A model generated the notes under the pieces. The model had not been told where the DNA came from. It was given only the letters and a program-made list of their open reading frames with translations, and made no database searches. This document shows, one piece after another, positions 9,738 through 18,100 of a DNA stretch of 64,000 nt. Numbering within the stretch: the first letter of the stretch is position 1; each line of letters begins with the position of its first letter. Both the position numbers and the translations under genes were made by a program. Source of the stretch: Armatimonadota bacterium (lineage in GTDB: Bacteria; Armatimonadota; Chthonomonadetes; Chthonomonadales; Chthonomonadaceae); NCBI GenBank assembly GCA_028871815.1, contig JAGWMJ010000003.1, positions 248,001 through 312,000 of the forward strand, read 5' to 3'.

Positions 9738-9898
9738 AATGCGTCGGATTGGTGGACCACGCCCGGTGGTGATGAGCACGATGTCACCACCATCGCCCTT
9801 TAGCTCGCCCGTGGTTTGCTCGATTCCGGCCGATCTGGAGCGAGCGGCGTTGGCCGGACGATTTCCACCGGTGGCGCAGTAGGTAAGATGGTTGCGCC

Positions 9899-10465
9899 AT
9901 GAAGTTCTCCGCGCCCATCTTCTTGAAGGCCGTGGTGGCCGCGTTTCCTCGGGATAGGCGGCCATCGGCTACCGAAGCCGCGAACCTGCTTTTGCCGTTC
10001 GTGGATCAGAACTTTCGCCAACACTCCATTAAGATGGATGTCTGCAACAACACGATCCGTATCCCAAGGCGCGTCCACTTCATCGGACTTAGTGAGGCAG
10101 AACTGGGACAAGAGCTTGCGCTGCTGCCGACAGTGCAATGCCTCCGCACACGAAGTACTGACGGATACGAACGGCAGGCCGCCTTGCAGCATATCCTGAC
10201 CCTGAACGAACCCTGATCGATCCCTTTCGTGGTGCTTCTTGCGGGAGATTATGTCGTTGAGATCATCGACGACATCATGGCCTCGCTGCCGCTGTTAGAC
10301 GCTGAGGCATACGTAGAATTCGTCCGGGAGAATCGAGGCGTGATGCGCCTGCTGCGGAGAAAGGCGACCAGTTATTGGGATTGCTACTACCGCACCGCCC
10401 ATCCCAATCGACACACCTATCCGGGCCTCGCCTTCCTGGATCAACTCGCAGTCTGGGCGAGTTAG
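9899..10465 (+). pseudogene. Conserved hypothetical gene interrupted by an in-frame TGA
   Basis: Codons 1-105 (from ATG 9899) end at TGA 10214-10216. The same frame then reopens at once and continues to TAG 10463-10465, giving a 188-codon frame. The protein reads naturally across the stop (..ILTLNEP-stop-SIPFVVLLAGDYVVEI..), and a tryptophan at that position would be expected from the look of the sequence, so a TGG-to-TGA change is likely. A GTG at 10229 could restart the second part as a 78-residue protein. The family was not recognised; the second half has YWDCYYR and HTYPGLAFLDQL segments. Functionality is doubtful. Confidence 0.6.
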
Positions 10466-10668
10466 ACCCGAAACCGGGGCGGCCGGAGGACGGCGAGGGC
10501 ACAGCGCGGCCATCCGGGCCTCGCTGTGGATTGGAGTGATCGCGTTTTTTATCTGCTACCACAATCAACACTCTGGTTGCGATTCTCGAACTTCCCGTGA
10601 TCAAGGCCCCTGGATGCTCCGGCTGTACCTCGAAGGATGACCCCTCCTGCATCGTCTTACACAAACCG

Positions 10669-10694
10669 AAAATCCCGCTCGAAAGCGGGATTTT
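10669..10694 (-). terminator. Terminator of tRNA-Lys (bidirectional)
   Basis: A hairpin AAAATCCCGCT-CGAA-AGCGGGATTTT, a perfect inverted repeat with a tetraloop and T-run on either strand. On the minus strand it lies 13 bases after the tRNA-Lys gene and ends its transcript; it may also end the plus-strand transcript of the interrupted gene. Confidence 0.85.
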
Positions 10695-10706
10695 GAACCT
10701 AACACC

Positions 10707-10782
10707 TGGTGGGTCGTCAGGGACTCGAACCCTGGGCCCGCTGATTAAGAGTCAGCTGCTCTGCCAGCTGAGCTAACGACCC
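10707..10782 (-). tRNA. tRNA-Lys (anticodon CUU)
   Basis: Folds as a complete cloverleaf on the minus strand: acceptor GGGTCGT/ACGACCC, D-arm GCTC..GAGC, anticodon stem GCTGA/TCAGC with loop CTCTTAA (anticodon CTT), and T-arm CAGGG-TTCGAGT-CCCTG. Discriminator A is followed by an encoded CCA. Confidence 0.97.
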
Positions 10783-10855
10783 GGGCAAGCTCATAACACG
10801 TGGAGCGGCCCGACGGTGAGTATACCTCAGGCGCGAAGCGTGCAAACATCGAGCG

Positions 10856-12280
10856 TCAAGGCGCTGCGCCAGGCGCGGCTGGCGCGCGCTCACCGCCCGG
10901 CCAGGCATCGGCGCCTTCGGCGGCCAGCAGCTGCGCCAACGCGGTATCCCGATCGTAATGAGCCGTCACATCGTTGGTCTGTGCCTGCGTAAGCGCCGAT
11001 TGGGCATCACTGACTTCCAGAAGCGGTGACTGGTTGGGCGTGTTGGTGATGCCGCTCTGAAACCGGACCTGCGCAAGACGGTACTGATCCTGCGCCTCTA
11101 CGAGCGCCGCATGCGTCACGGCAAGCCGATCGGCGGCGTTTCGGAAGGTCAACCATGCCTCCTTCACCTGCAGCGCGATCGTGTCCATTACGGAGGCTTT
11201 GGCCGTTGTGGCGGCCTGAACATCGTCATGAGCCTCGCGGGCCTTGCTGCGCGCCTCCCAGCCATCAAAAACCGGAAGGCTGATCTGAGCCACAATCGCC
11301 TGCTCGGTATCCTGCGGCGCGAGGCCGGCCGATTCCGGCGTGTATTCAAACGTATAACCGAGGCTGACCTGCGGAGCCAGTGAGGCGCGGGCGAGCTGCA
11401 CTCCACGCTTTGCCAGCGCAATCTGCGTATCGGCCTGCGCCGGCTCCGGGCGCAGCCGGTACGCCGTGGATAGAGCCGTGTCAAAGCTCGCCGGCGCTTT
11501 CGGAAGCGCTGCCGCCTGGGCGAGCGTAAGGGGCGTGTTGGTATCCAGTCCCAACGCATTATCCAGCACCGATTCGGCCAGGTTGATGCCGTTTTGCGCG
11601 GCAAGATCGGCCTGTTGGGCGTTTGCGACATCGGTCTGCGCGCGCAGCACATCGAACTGCGTTCCAACACCGGCTCCGCGGAACTTCTGGGCGGTTGCCA
11701 GTCGCGTCTGGGCGTTCTGCCGCGCGGCGAGCGTGACCGCGCGCGACGCCTGTGCCCGCAGCATGGAAAGGTAGGCGCTGCGCACGGAGGCCGTCACCAC
11801 ATTCCTTACGCGGTTGATCTCGAGGCGCGCATCCAGCTGCTGCAGCTGGGAGGATTGCACCCGTGCCCGTACCAGACCCGCCACGTCGATCGGCCAGATC
11901 ACGGCCAGGCCGGCCTGCGTCTGGTCCTGCCGTGACAGGGTTATGGCCAGCGGCGCCGCGCCCGGCAGCGCGAAACGACCGATAACGGGAACACCGAGAT
12001 GCGTTTGCGACGCGTTGAGGCTCAGCTGCGGATAGAATCCCGCCTGTGCGGCTGCAATCCCCGCTCCGGATTTTGCGGCGGCGATCTCGGCCTGTTTCAA
12101 CTGCTTGCTGTTGCTCAGCGCCGTGCTTATCGCCGCGCTCAGCGAGAGTGAGGTCGGCGCGGGATGCGAGCCGGGTTGGGTGGTCGGCGTTTGGCTGACG
12201 GCCGGCGCCGAAAGGAGCACTGCCGCCTGGACTGCGGCTGCGATGCGTACTAGGTGAAGGCTTCGATGGGGTTCGATCAT
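10856..12280 (-). CDS. TolC-like outer membrane efflux protein
   Basis: About 474 residues with a signal peptide (IAAAVQAAVLLSAPAVSQT) and two repeated outer membrane efflux (OEP) units, each made of long helices. It shows the typical ALSNS..LKQAEIAAAKSGAGIAAAQAGFYPQ start, the GVGTQFDVLRAQTD and FDGWEARSKAREA segments, and the ITNTPNQSPLLEVSDAQSAL segment. It forms a trimeric exit duct across the outer membrane for type I secretion or RND pumps. No inner membrane partner gene is adjacent. ATG 12280 is preferred to the frame start at 12343 because the signal peptide begins soon after it. Confidence 0.9.
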   Translation of the reverse strand: MIEPHRSLHLVRIAAAVQAAVLLSAPAVSQTPTTQPGSHPAPTSLSLSAAISTALSNSKQLKQAEIAAAKSGAGIAAAQAGFYPQLSLNASQTHLGVPVIGRFALPGAAPLAITLSRQDQTQAGLAVIWPIDVAGLVRARVQSSQLQQLDARLEINRVRNVVTASVRSAYLSMLRAQASRAVTLAARQNAQTRLATAQKFRGAGVGTQFDVLRAQTDVANAQQADLAAQNGINLAESVLDNALGLDTNTPLTLAQAAALPKAPASFDTALSTAYRLRPEPAQADTQIALAKRGVQLARASLAPQVSLGYTFEYTPESAGLAPQDTEQAIVAQISLPVFDGWEARSKAREAHDDVQAATTAKASVMDTIALQVKEAWLTFRNAADRLAVTHAALVEAQDQYRLAQVRFQSGITNTPNQSPLLEVSDAQSALTQAQTNDVTAHYDRDTALAQLLAAEGADAWPGGERAPAAPGAAP

Positions 12281-12533
12281 GCTTGGAAAGAGTTCCTCAC
12301 GACGGTGTGGTTTCGGCGAAAGCTGTGAGCGTTTCTGCCACAATCAGGTACGAATGGCGGGCCGGTGGCTTCTTCAACACCGCCATGCCGATCGACGATC
12401 GCGGGCGCAATTCGTGGTTACGACGAGTGTACCGCCTTCGGGCGGCTCCGCGCGGTTTACCATCATTCGGTGGCGCGGCCGGCACGGCGGTGCGTGGCTG
12501 CTGGCGCGGCGGCAGCGGCAGAAATGGATTCTT

Positions 12534-12926
12534 ATGCCAAGGTTCACGGGCGGGCTCGTGACGGTGTACTCGGAGAACATCTCCCGAGCCATGGAGTTTT
12601 ACGGGAAGATACTCGGCCTCGATGAAACGTACCGTTTTCCCCGCGAGGGCGGACCCGAACATGTGGAGTACCGGTTAGGTGAGATGACGGTTGCAGTCAG
12701 CTCACCGGCCGGCCTGGCTTCTCACGGTATGCCGCCGCCGTCGCCGGGACATCCGTTTGAGATCGGCATGAAGACCGACAACGTGGACCAGCTGATCGAT
12801 GAGCTGCGCAGCCAGGGCGTGACCATCGTCAGGGAGCCATTTTCCAGCGCAGCCGGTAACCGTACCGCGTACTTTGCCGACCCCGACGGCACCTGGATAT
12901 CCGTTTACCACAAACTGCCGAAATAG
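12534..12926 (+). CDS. VOC (glyoxalase/bleomycin resistance) superfamily protein
   Basis: About 130 residues forming two beta-alpha-beta-beta-beta units. Recognisable parts are YSENISRAMEFYGKILGLDETYRF, EYRLGEMTVAVSS and the C-terminal ...YFADPDGTWISVYHKLPK, with the metal-binding-type glutamate/histidine positions partly changed. The start is ATG 12534 (MPRFTGG), where similarity to the fold begins; the open frame reaches 12279 but that extension is Arg/Gly-rich and unlike a protein. The substrate is unknown. Confidence 0.85.
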   Translation: MPRFTGGLVTVYSENISRAMEFYGKILGLDETYRFPREGGPEHVEYRLGEMTVAVSSPAGLASHGMPPPSPGHPFEIGMKTDNVDQLIDELRSQGVTIVREPFSSAAGNRTAYFADPDGTWISVYHKLPK

Positions 12927-13018
12927 ATCGGGCTGCGCGCGCCGCGGCGCCATGAATCGTGCCGCTGCCGAATTCGCCTTGACAAACACGGCAGCGAGCG
13001 GTAGACTGTTATTTGCGA

Positions 13019-13095
<77 letters not shown>

Positions 13096-13162
13096 TATGC
13101 GGTGTTACCGCAGGCAAAACTGAATAAGTCAATCGCTCCCTCAATCCGAAGGGAACGTGAAC

Positions 13163-13214
13163 CGGATGCCCCGGCAGTAGACATTTACGAAGATGTCTGG
13201 TGCCGGGGCTTCCG
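13163..13214. other. Large hairpin just downstream of tRNA-fMet
   Basis: An inverted repeat with an outer CGGA/TCCG arm, a T/T mismatch, a perfect 9-bp GCCCCGGCA/TGCCGGGGC stem, a 2-base internal mismatch, an inner AGACAT/ATGTCT stem and an 8-base loop. There is no T-run, so it is not a classic terminator; it could be an RNA structure, an end of a mobile element, or a recombination site next to the tRNA. Confidence 0.6.
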
Positions 13215-13268
13215 CGTTTCGGAATGCGGACGGGACGGCCGGCTTTTTCGCTCCAGGAGATAAAGGAA

Positions 13269-13541
13269 ATGTACTGGATATTCAACGAGACCATAAACAA
13301 GATTCGTGAGATTACCGGCCTTCCGGCGCCGGACGATAAGGGTTGGATCCATACCGCGTGTCCGGTGTGCGGCAAGGCCAACAAGGTTTCGCTCTGGGCT
13401 GATCCACCGCGAACGAACCTTACCGTCGCGTGCTGGTGCGAGCACGCTGACATAGTAAAGGGGCTTGGGCTAGAGCAAACCAGAAGGTTGGAGGTACTTG
13501 GATCGCTAAGGCAGGATCAGCCCGCCAAACGGCGTTCATAA
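13269..13541 (+). CDS. Zinc-ribbon protein resembling the N-terminus of CHC2-type primases
   Basis: 90 residues. It has the CPVCGKAN..CWCEH arrangement, four cysteine/histidine ligands plus an ADIVKGLGLEQ helix after the ribbon, a pattern used by primase/helicase zinc-binding domains of phages and integrative elements (C..CG......L......G.V..C..GC....V...LGL). A good ribosome site (GGAGATAAAGGAA) precedes ATG 13269. It is much shorter than a complete primase, so it is either a stand-alone DNA-binding protein or the N-terminal remnant of a larger one. It lies between the fMet tRNA and IS remnants, consistent with mobile-element cargo. Confidence 0.55.
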   Translation: MYWIFNETINKIREITGLPAPDDKGWIHTACPVCGKANKVSLWADPPRTNLTVACWCEHADIVKGLGLEQTRRLEVLGSLRQDQPAKRRS

Positions 13542-13662
13542 ACCGCGCCAGCGTCCCACCGGCGTTAGTCGACAGTCCGTCGAAACGCGTACAATCTTAC
13601 GCGCACGCCTGATCGGTATGCCCGCCGACATCAGCAATTGCGCCACCGCAGCTCGCTGGGGA
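13542..13662 (-). mobile_element. IS3-family fragment, inverted (start of transposase orfB)
   Basis: On the minus strand this reads LLMSAGIPIRRARKIVRVST, a diverged copy of the beginning of the transposase (compare FLMSEGVTARRACKIAGPST in the neighbouring copy). It is head-to-head with the copy at 13663, so the short GCAATT..CTGATGTC segments form an inverted repeat at the junction. It is not functional. Confidence 0.75.
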
Positions 13663-14534
13663 GCGCAATTCCTGATGTCTGAAGGTGTTACGGCCAGGCG
13701 AGCCTGTAAGATCGCGGGCCCCTCTACGGCGGCGCCGTATCGCAAGAGTGCGCCGGACAAGGACAGCGACCTACGCGAAAGGCTGTGCCAGGCCCGGCGG
13801 CCGAGCATGGGCTACCGCATGGTGGACGCGCTTGTTCGGTCGGAGTTTGCGCCGCTGAACATCAGGCGGGTTCACCGGATCTGGAGGGAGGAGAAGCTCG
13901 GGCGGATGAGGCGCTATCGCAAGAAGCGCACTGGCGAGAGCGCTCCAATCAAAGCCGACGCTCCGAATCAAGTCTGGTGCATCGACTTCCTGTTCGATAC
14001 CTGCATGAACGCCACGCGGCTCGAGATTCTGGGGGTCAAGGATGAGTACACGAAGGAATGCCTGGCACTGGAGATCCGCTCCCGGTTTCGGTTAAGGACG
14101 TTAAGCGCGTCGTTGAAAAGCGCTTCGAGGAGTACGGAACGCCACGGTTCCTTCGGTCCGATAACGGCGGCGAGTTTTTGGCCCGCACGCTCGTCGTGTT
14201 CTTGTCGGCTCGCGATACGAAGCCCTATTTCATCAAGCCAGGGTCGCCATGGCAGAACGGCTTTATCGAGAGCTTCAATTCTCGGCTGCGTGCTGAGTGC
14301 CTGGACGTAGAACTGTTTCACAACCTTGCGGACGCCGGGATCAAGCTGGCGGTATATCGCCGGTCGTACAACGAGGAGCGTCCGCATTCTTCGATCGGGT
14401 ATGTGGCCGCGGCCACTTACGGCGCGTGCTGCCGGAATGCCGGTCGGGCTACGCCCTCCCTCCATTCCGGAAGCGAAATGTCTCAACCCACTGCGGATTC
14501 TAGCTAAGGTGTCTTCACCAGTGGGGGCAGACCA
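13663..14534 (+). mobile_element. IS3-family element, 5'-truncated, with broken transposase
   Basis: Contains most of orfB of an IS3-family transposase but not orfA. DDE residues are visible: aspartate in VWCIDFLFD, aspartate in LRSDNGGEF and glutamate in FIESFNSRLRAECLD. The frame is interrupted near 14085-14100, where a single-base shift moves from the 13618-frame to the frame that continues to 14507, so the transposase is inactive. The right terminal repeat ends at 14534 with GGGGGCAGACCA, the complement of TGGTCTGCCCCC at the homologous ends at 21212 and 23878. Confidence 0.8.
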
Positions 14535-14539
14535 CCTCC

Positions 14540-14596
14540 ACCATAGGTGTCGAGAGGATTCTAGTTCACACGTCTTCAAATCCTGGGGGCAGACCA
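14540..14596 (-). mobile_element. IS3-family left-end fragment, inverted
   Basis: Matches the 5' terminal 55-60 bases of the copy at 21212-22439 (complement of TGGTCTGCCC..GGATTTGAAGACG..ACTAGAATCCTCTCGACACC). It lies tail-to-end against the right end of the preceding copy, showing repeated insertion and deletion of the same element. The 216 bases that follow, up to the kwaB stop at 14813, hold no recognisable gene. Confidence 0.75.
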
Positions 14597-14812
14597 CTTC
14601 GGCGCTCTTCAGAGGACTGACCAACGGTTTGCGGGATCACCGAAGGGATTCACAAATTGCCGCACTTGCGCCTGTCGTGGTAACAGGAACTGTCGAGCCC
14701 ACCATTGAGTCACCACCTTGATCTTGAACAAGTCGCAAGGCACGCTAATTGCACTCGCATGTTCGCTCGCCCGAAATCAGAGTAAGCTTAGTCATGTGAG
14801 TGTTCTATTGAG

Positions 14813-15718
14813 CTAAGGGGCGACCTTCTTTCGCGACGCCGCTCTGTATGTATCCGCTTGCTGATCGGCAAGCGGATCAGGATAGAGCCTACGATCGAGG
14901 AGTTCGAGGAACTTTATTTCGTGCTTCGGCCTTGGAGACAGTTTGCCACCGACTTCAATAAGCTCAACCTCAGTCGCCTCACACGCCTTGCGAAACCGAT
15001 CTGCCGAGAGACCGGATATATCGTTTCGCGCTCGGATCGCTGCGAAAAGGCGCCTACCGCGAGCGGACACCTTAACGAACTCGATAGCGAAGTCTAGGCT
15101 CAAAAAAGGGACTGCTGCTGCGACAGCATGCACATGACCGGGCGCTACCTTTATAAGCTCGGCTTCGAGATCCGCGATCCATTCGAACTGCGTGGGCCGA
15201 AGTATTGCCACCGTATCGGGAAAGATAATAAGGTCGAAGTCCGGGTCGAGCTTAAAGACGTTGTCCGTAATGAGATCAAGTTGCCCATTAAGGATATGCA
15301 TCAGCTTCTTTCCGATGGTTCGCTTGAAGTAGCTCGCCCTCCGGACACCGACGCACTCGTTCTTGTGCTTATCACGGAGTTTTGCGAAATAGAAGTCAAG
15401 CTTGGAAGGGTAACTCAAAGCATCAGCGGATACGGGAATATTTTCCGCAGTAATCAAGCTCTTCAGCTTCGCGGCCACTGGGTCATCTACTGAACACTTC
15501 ACGGGTGCGATAGATCCGTATTGTTCAGCACAGTCGAAAGTCTCCCACGTACTTGGTTCGCCAAGCTTGTCCAGGGTGTCCTTGAGCATCTGCGTAAGTT
15601 CGTTGGTCACGGCCGGTGTCACCGGTATGTGATAATGTCGGTCCTCGCCTGTCAACAACGCCACTGCGAACTCAGCATACTCGATTGAAGAGGTGTCTAT
15701 TAGCACAGGTCTACTCAC
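14813..15718 (-). CDS. kwaB: Kiwa anti-phage protein KwaB (DUF4868-like)
   Basis: A 301-residue protein with the layout of KwaB/DUF4868 proteins: an N-terminal alpha/beta part (LDFYFAKLRDKHKNECVGVRR), then an acidic strand-rich part with FKLDPDFDLIIFPDTVAILRPTQFEWI, followed by a helical C-terminus. In known Kiwa systems KwaB pairs with the membrane protein KwaA and acts against phage DNA after KwaA senses infection at the membrane. The gene starts with GTG 15718, overlapping the kwaA stop by 4 bases (GTGA), so the two are translationally coupled. Family assignment is by motif recognition only, and no nuclease motif was identified. The surrounding DNA is AT-richer than the chromosome. Confidence 0.72.
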   Translation of the reverse strand: MSRPVLIDTSSIEYAEFAVALLTGEDRHYHIPVTPAVTNELTQMLKDTLDKLGEPSTWETFDCAEQYGSIAPVKCSVDDPVAAKLKSLITAENIPVSADALSYPSKLDFYFAKLRDKHKNECVGVRRASYFKRTIGKKLMHILNGQLDLITDNVFKLDPDFDLIIFPDTVAILRPTQFEWIADLEAELIKVAPGHVHAVAAAVPFLSLDFAIEFVKVSARGRRLFAAIRARNDISGLSADRFRKACEATEVELIEVGGKLSPRPKHEIKFLELLDRRLYPDPLADQQADTYRAASRKKVAP

Positions 15719-16356
15719 TTTTCGTATTCAATGAAGACGGTGTCGCTTAGCCGTCTAGCGGTTATCCTCTGGCGGGTACGCAAGGAGCGGCGCTTAGTCA
15801 GAAGAACGAGTGTATTTCTACCGCTCGCTGCATTAGAGGTGCCTTCGGTTTCGATCGTATAAACTCTGTAATCCGCTAAGGCGAAGACCAGATTCATGTA
15901 GTGGAGATTCATATGGGTGAATAGGAAAATGACGAATACCAGCGCGGCTAGCTCCGCCATTACATCTCGGACACTCGCGTAATTGTTCTGATAGAGAGGC
16001 ATCACCATTGCGAAGAGGTAGGCTATCAAGTGGTCCCGATGGTCGGTTGCTGTTCCTACGACGAGCTCCTTGAAGTCCTGAGATTTTCCGGCGATATAGA
16101 CCCGAAGTGCTAGAACTCCAGCAGGGAGTACGACAAGGATTAAACACAACGAAACATAGAGGGGATCGGCAATTAGTGGCTTCCCATCTATAGCAGGAAC
16201 GCCTCTGATGGCAAGGAACACGAATAAGGGAGCCATGCTGCCGAGCACCATGAAGAAGCGGACAAACATTAATCCCTCTTTGGGCCGGATGGTTGTAGCA
16301 CCAGGGCTCATAATAGTCTGTCCGTTTCGGGCTATGCTTCGTGTCAAGTTATTCAC
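15715..16356 (-). CDS. kwaA: Kiwa membrane protein KwaA-like
   Basis: Up to 213 residues with four transmembrane segments: FMVLGSMAPLFVFLAI, YVSLCLILVVLPAGVLAL, the helix around LIAYLFAMVMPLY, and ELAALVFVIFLFTHMNL. A cytoplasmic, basic C-terminal tail follows with RRSLRTRQRITARRLSD and VFIEYEK. Size, topology and the coupled KwaB-like gene match the Kiwa pair, in which KwaA is the membrane sensor component. ATG codons at 16356, 16311 and 16269 are possible starts; none has a strong ribosome site. The gene lies 214 bases after the DndE-HerA-like gene, on the same strand, so the two systems may be co-transcribed or simply neighbours. Confidence 0.65.
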   Translation of the reverse strand: MNNLTRSIARNGQTIMSPGATTIRPKEGLMFVRFFMVLGSMAPLFVFLAIRGVPAIDGKPLIADPLYVSLCLILVVLPAGVLALRVYIAGKSQDFKELVVGTATDHRDHLIAYLFAMVMPLYQNNYASVRDVMAELAALVFVIFLFTHMNLHYMNLVFALADYRVYTIETEGTSNAASGRNTLVLLTKRRSLRTRQRITARRLSDTVFIEYEK

Positions 16357-16570
16357 GTATCAGCAGTCAGTTGGTCCAACAGCACGCCGCGCCCATTGAG
16401 CTTTGCTGCGTGGTCTCACCGGCCGGCGGCGCTTTCCGCATGGTTGCTCCGCGCCAAGACATCCGTCGCATGGCCAGCGTGGGCACTTACGGTCTCGAGC
16501 ACCAATGGTGCCAGCTATACGGGCTGCTTGTAGCCGTTGGGTGGCACTGGCCAAGCTGTACCGTTCGAAC

Positions 16571-18100
16571 TCACGCGAATGCGCTGTAGAACGCCTCGGC
16601 AGTGAACTTAGTGAACTCCTCTGTCTTCTCGGGGCTGCGCGTAATCACTTGCCATGGCTCCAATCGAGCAATCTCCGTCTGGAGGTCCCTCGCCGTTTTG
16701 GGGGTGCAACCGAGAATCTCCTGGACTGACGCGCTCGCTACCCCGTCACATTGAAAAATAAACGTGAATTCCAGGAGCTCCTGAAAGTTGAAGAACTTCT
16801 GCTGATAGTCGTTAGGTGACTGGCTGGCGAAGAAAACGACGACTCCCTTTGAACGCCCTTCTCTTATGATTCGTTGCAGGAATATGTTGTTTTGCGCTAG
16901 GTAGTTGTGCGCTTCATCAATTACCAGGACAGTTCGAATCATGCGTCGGCCGTCCGTGATCGGGCTGTCGGGCAGGGCCGCCATCTCCTTGTAGAGCCGC
17001 TCGATAACCAGGTAGGCGACGAGTTCTTTCAACACTGGCATGGCGTGGACATCGACAAGAAACGAGCGGTTTGACAGCCGATCCATCGGCGGTACATCGC
17101 TGCCGTGGCGCCAGAACAGGTCGAACTCGGAAAGATCGCGTAGCACTTCTATAAGGCTATCGTCTTTCTTTCCTTCTTCATCGTAAGATGCGGCCGCAGC
17201 TTCGAGAATGTCAGGAAAGTCTGGGTACGGGGCCGTTGAGTTTGTGCGCTTGGCGTATCCGGCTCTGATCGCTTCCGTAAGAGCACCTTTTTGGACTACT
17301 CCTAGCTTGCTGTTAATGGACGCGAAACTCTCGGCCTTTTCACGGGCTGACACGCTGATCGATTGTTCGTCATATGCAGGGAGCACGAACGGATTGATTG
17401 GTAGTCCTTGCCCACCCTGCAAGAGGCGAAACGGCTGAACTCGGGCAACCTCTAAGAACCGAGCGTTATCGACAACGTCGCCTTTGTAATCGAAGTAAAT
17501 CAAGTTGGTCTGGTAATTCGACTGAATTCGGATATCTGACAGAATCTTTAACAAGAACTGCGTCTTGCCGACTCCGGGTTTGCCCATAATCGCAAGGTGC
17601 GAATTAGCGTGTTTCGTTGTGTTATTGAGCTCGATTACTAGCTCACCTTGCTGGAGAAGCCGCCGGCCAACGAAGATATCGAGTCCACGGCCAGAGTACT
17701 CGCGGATGCCTGCGAACTCGACTTCGTCTACTAAGCGCCTCAGCAGGGCGTCGCCATTTCCCCCAAGCTCTTGGAACATCTGAGCGAGAATTGCGGCGCC
17801 GCTATCAATGTGGCTCTTGAGAAGCGACCGATTGGAGAAGAACTCCTCTTCGGTTAGGTCTGGCGTCTGATGTGTAAACGAAACCAGCGTGCGCAAGAAG
17901 ACCTCATCTTCCCCGATAAAGGTCGGCCGCTTCATTTCGCCGCCACCAAAGCTCGTACTACGGGAAACTCGAGCGCCATCTTTCAGCAGGGACAGTGCAA
18001 AGGCAATTCGGGCAAGCGTCACCTTCTCCAGCTTTGTTTCGAGTCGCAAAGCACTGAGTACCTCATCGGCGTCGCTCGACGTGTATAGCCGGTCAGCCAT
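16571..18100 (-). CDS. DndE-domain / HerA-type ATPase fusion
   Basis: 509 residues. Residues 1-115 match the DndE domain of DNA phosphorothioation systems (LARIAFALSLL, FIGEDEVFLRTL, then LLKSHIDSGAAIL), where DndE binds nicked DNA. From about 150 to 509 there is a HerA/DUF87-type ATPase with Walker A GKPGVGKT (173-180), Walker B LVIDEAH (392-398) and the RSKGVVVFFASQSPND sensor region. HerA-type ATPases form ring hexamers on DNA. Fusion of the two suggests one protein that recognises DNA state and moves along or unwinds it. It overlaps the upstream dndD gene by 8 bases, so the two are coupled. No dndA, dndB or dndC is present in the window. Confidence 0.75.
   Translation of the reverse strand: MADRLYTSSDADEVLSALRLETKLEKVTLARIAFALSLLKDGARVSRSTSFGGGEMKRPTFIGEDEVFLRTLVSFTHQTPDLTEEEFFSNRSLLKSHIDSGAAILAQMFQELGGNGDALLRRLVDEVEFAGIREYSGRGLDIFVGRRLLQQGELVIELNNTTKHANSHLAIMGKPGVGKTQFLLKILSDIRIQSNYQTNLIYFDYKGDVVDNARFLEVARVQPFRLLQGGQGLPINPFVLPAYDEQSISVSAREKAESFASINSKLGVVQKGALTEAIRAGYAKRTNSTAPYPDFPDILEAAAASYDEEGKKDDSLIEVLRDLSEFDLFWRHGSDVPPMDRLSNRSFLVDVHAMPVLKELVAYLVIERLYKEMAALPDSPITDGRRMIRTVLVIDEAHNYLAQNNIFLQRIIREGRSKGVVVFFASQSPNDYQQKFFNFQELLEFTFIFQCDGVASASVQEILGCTPKTARDLQTEIARLEPWQVITRSPEKTEEFTKFTAEAFYSAFA

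Noticed and set aside
12279-12533. N-terminal extension of the VOC protein gene
   Set aside because: Composition is Arg/Gly-rich and unlike the fold; ATG 12534 begins the recognisable domain.
14813-15718. Toxin-type PIN nuclease for the kwaB-like gene because of its LIDTSSIEYAEF start
   Set aside because: The start resembles a PIN domain only superficially; the rest fits DUF4868/KwaB and the membrane partner is next to it.
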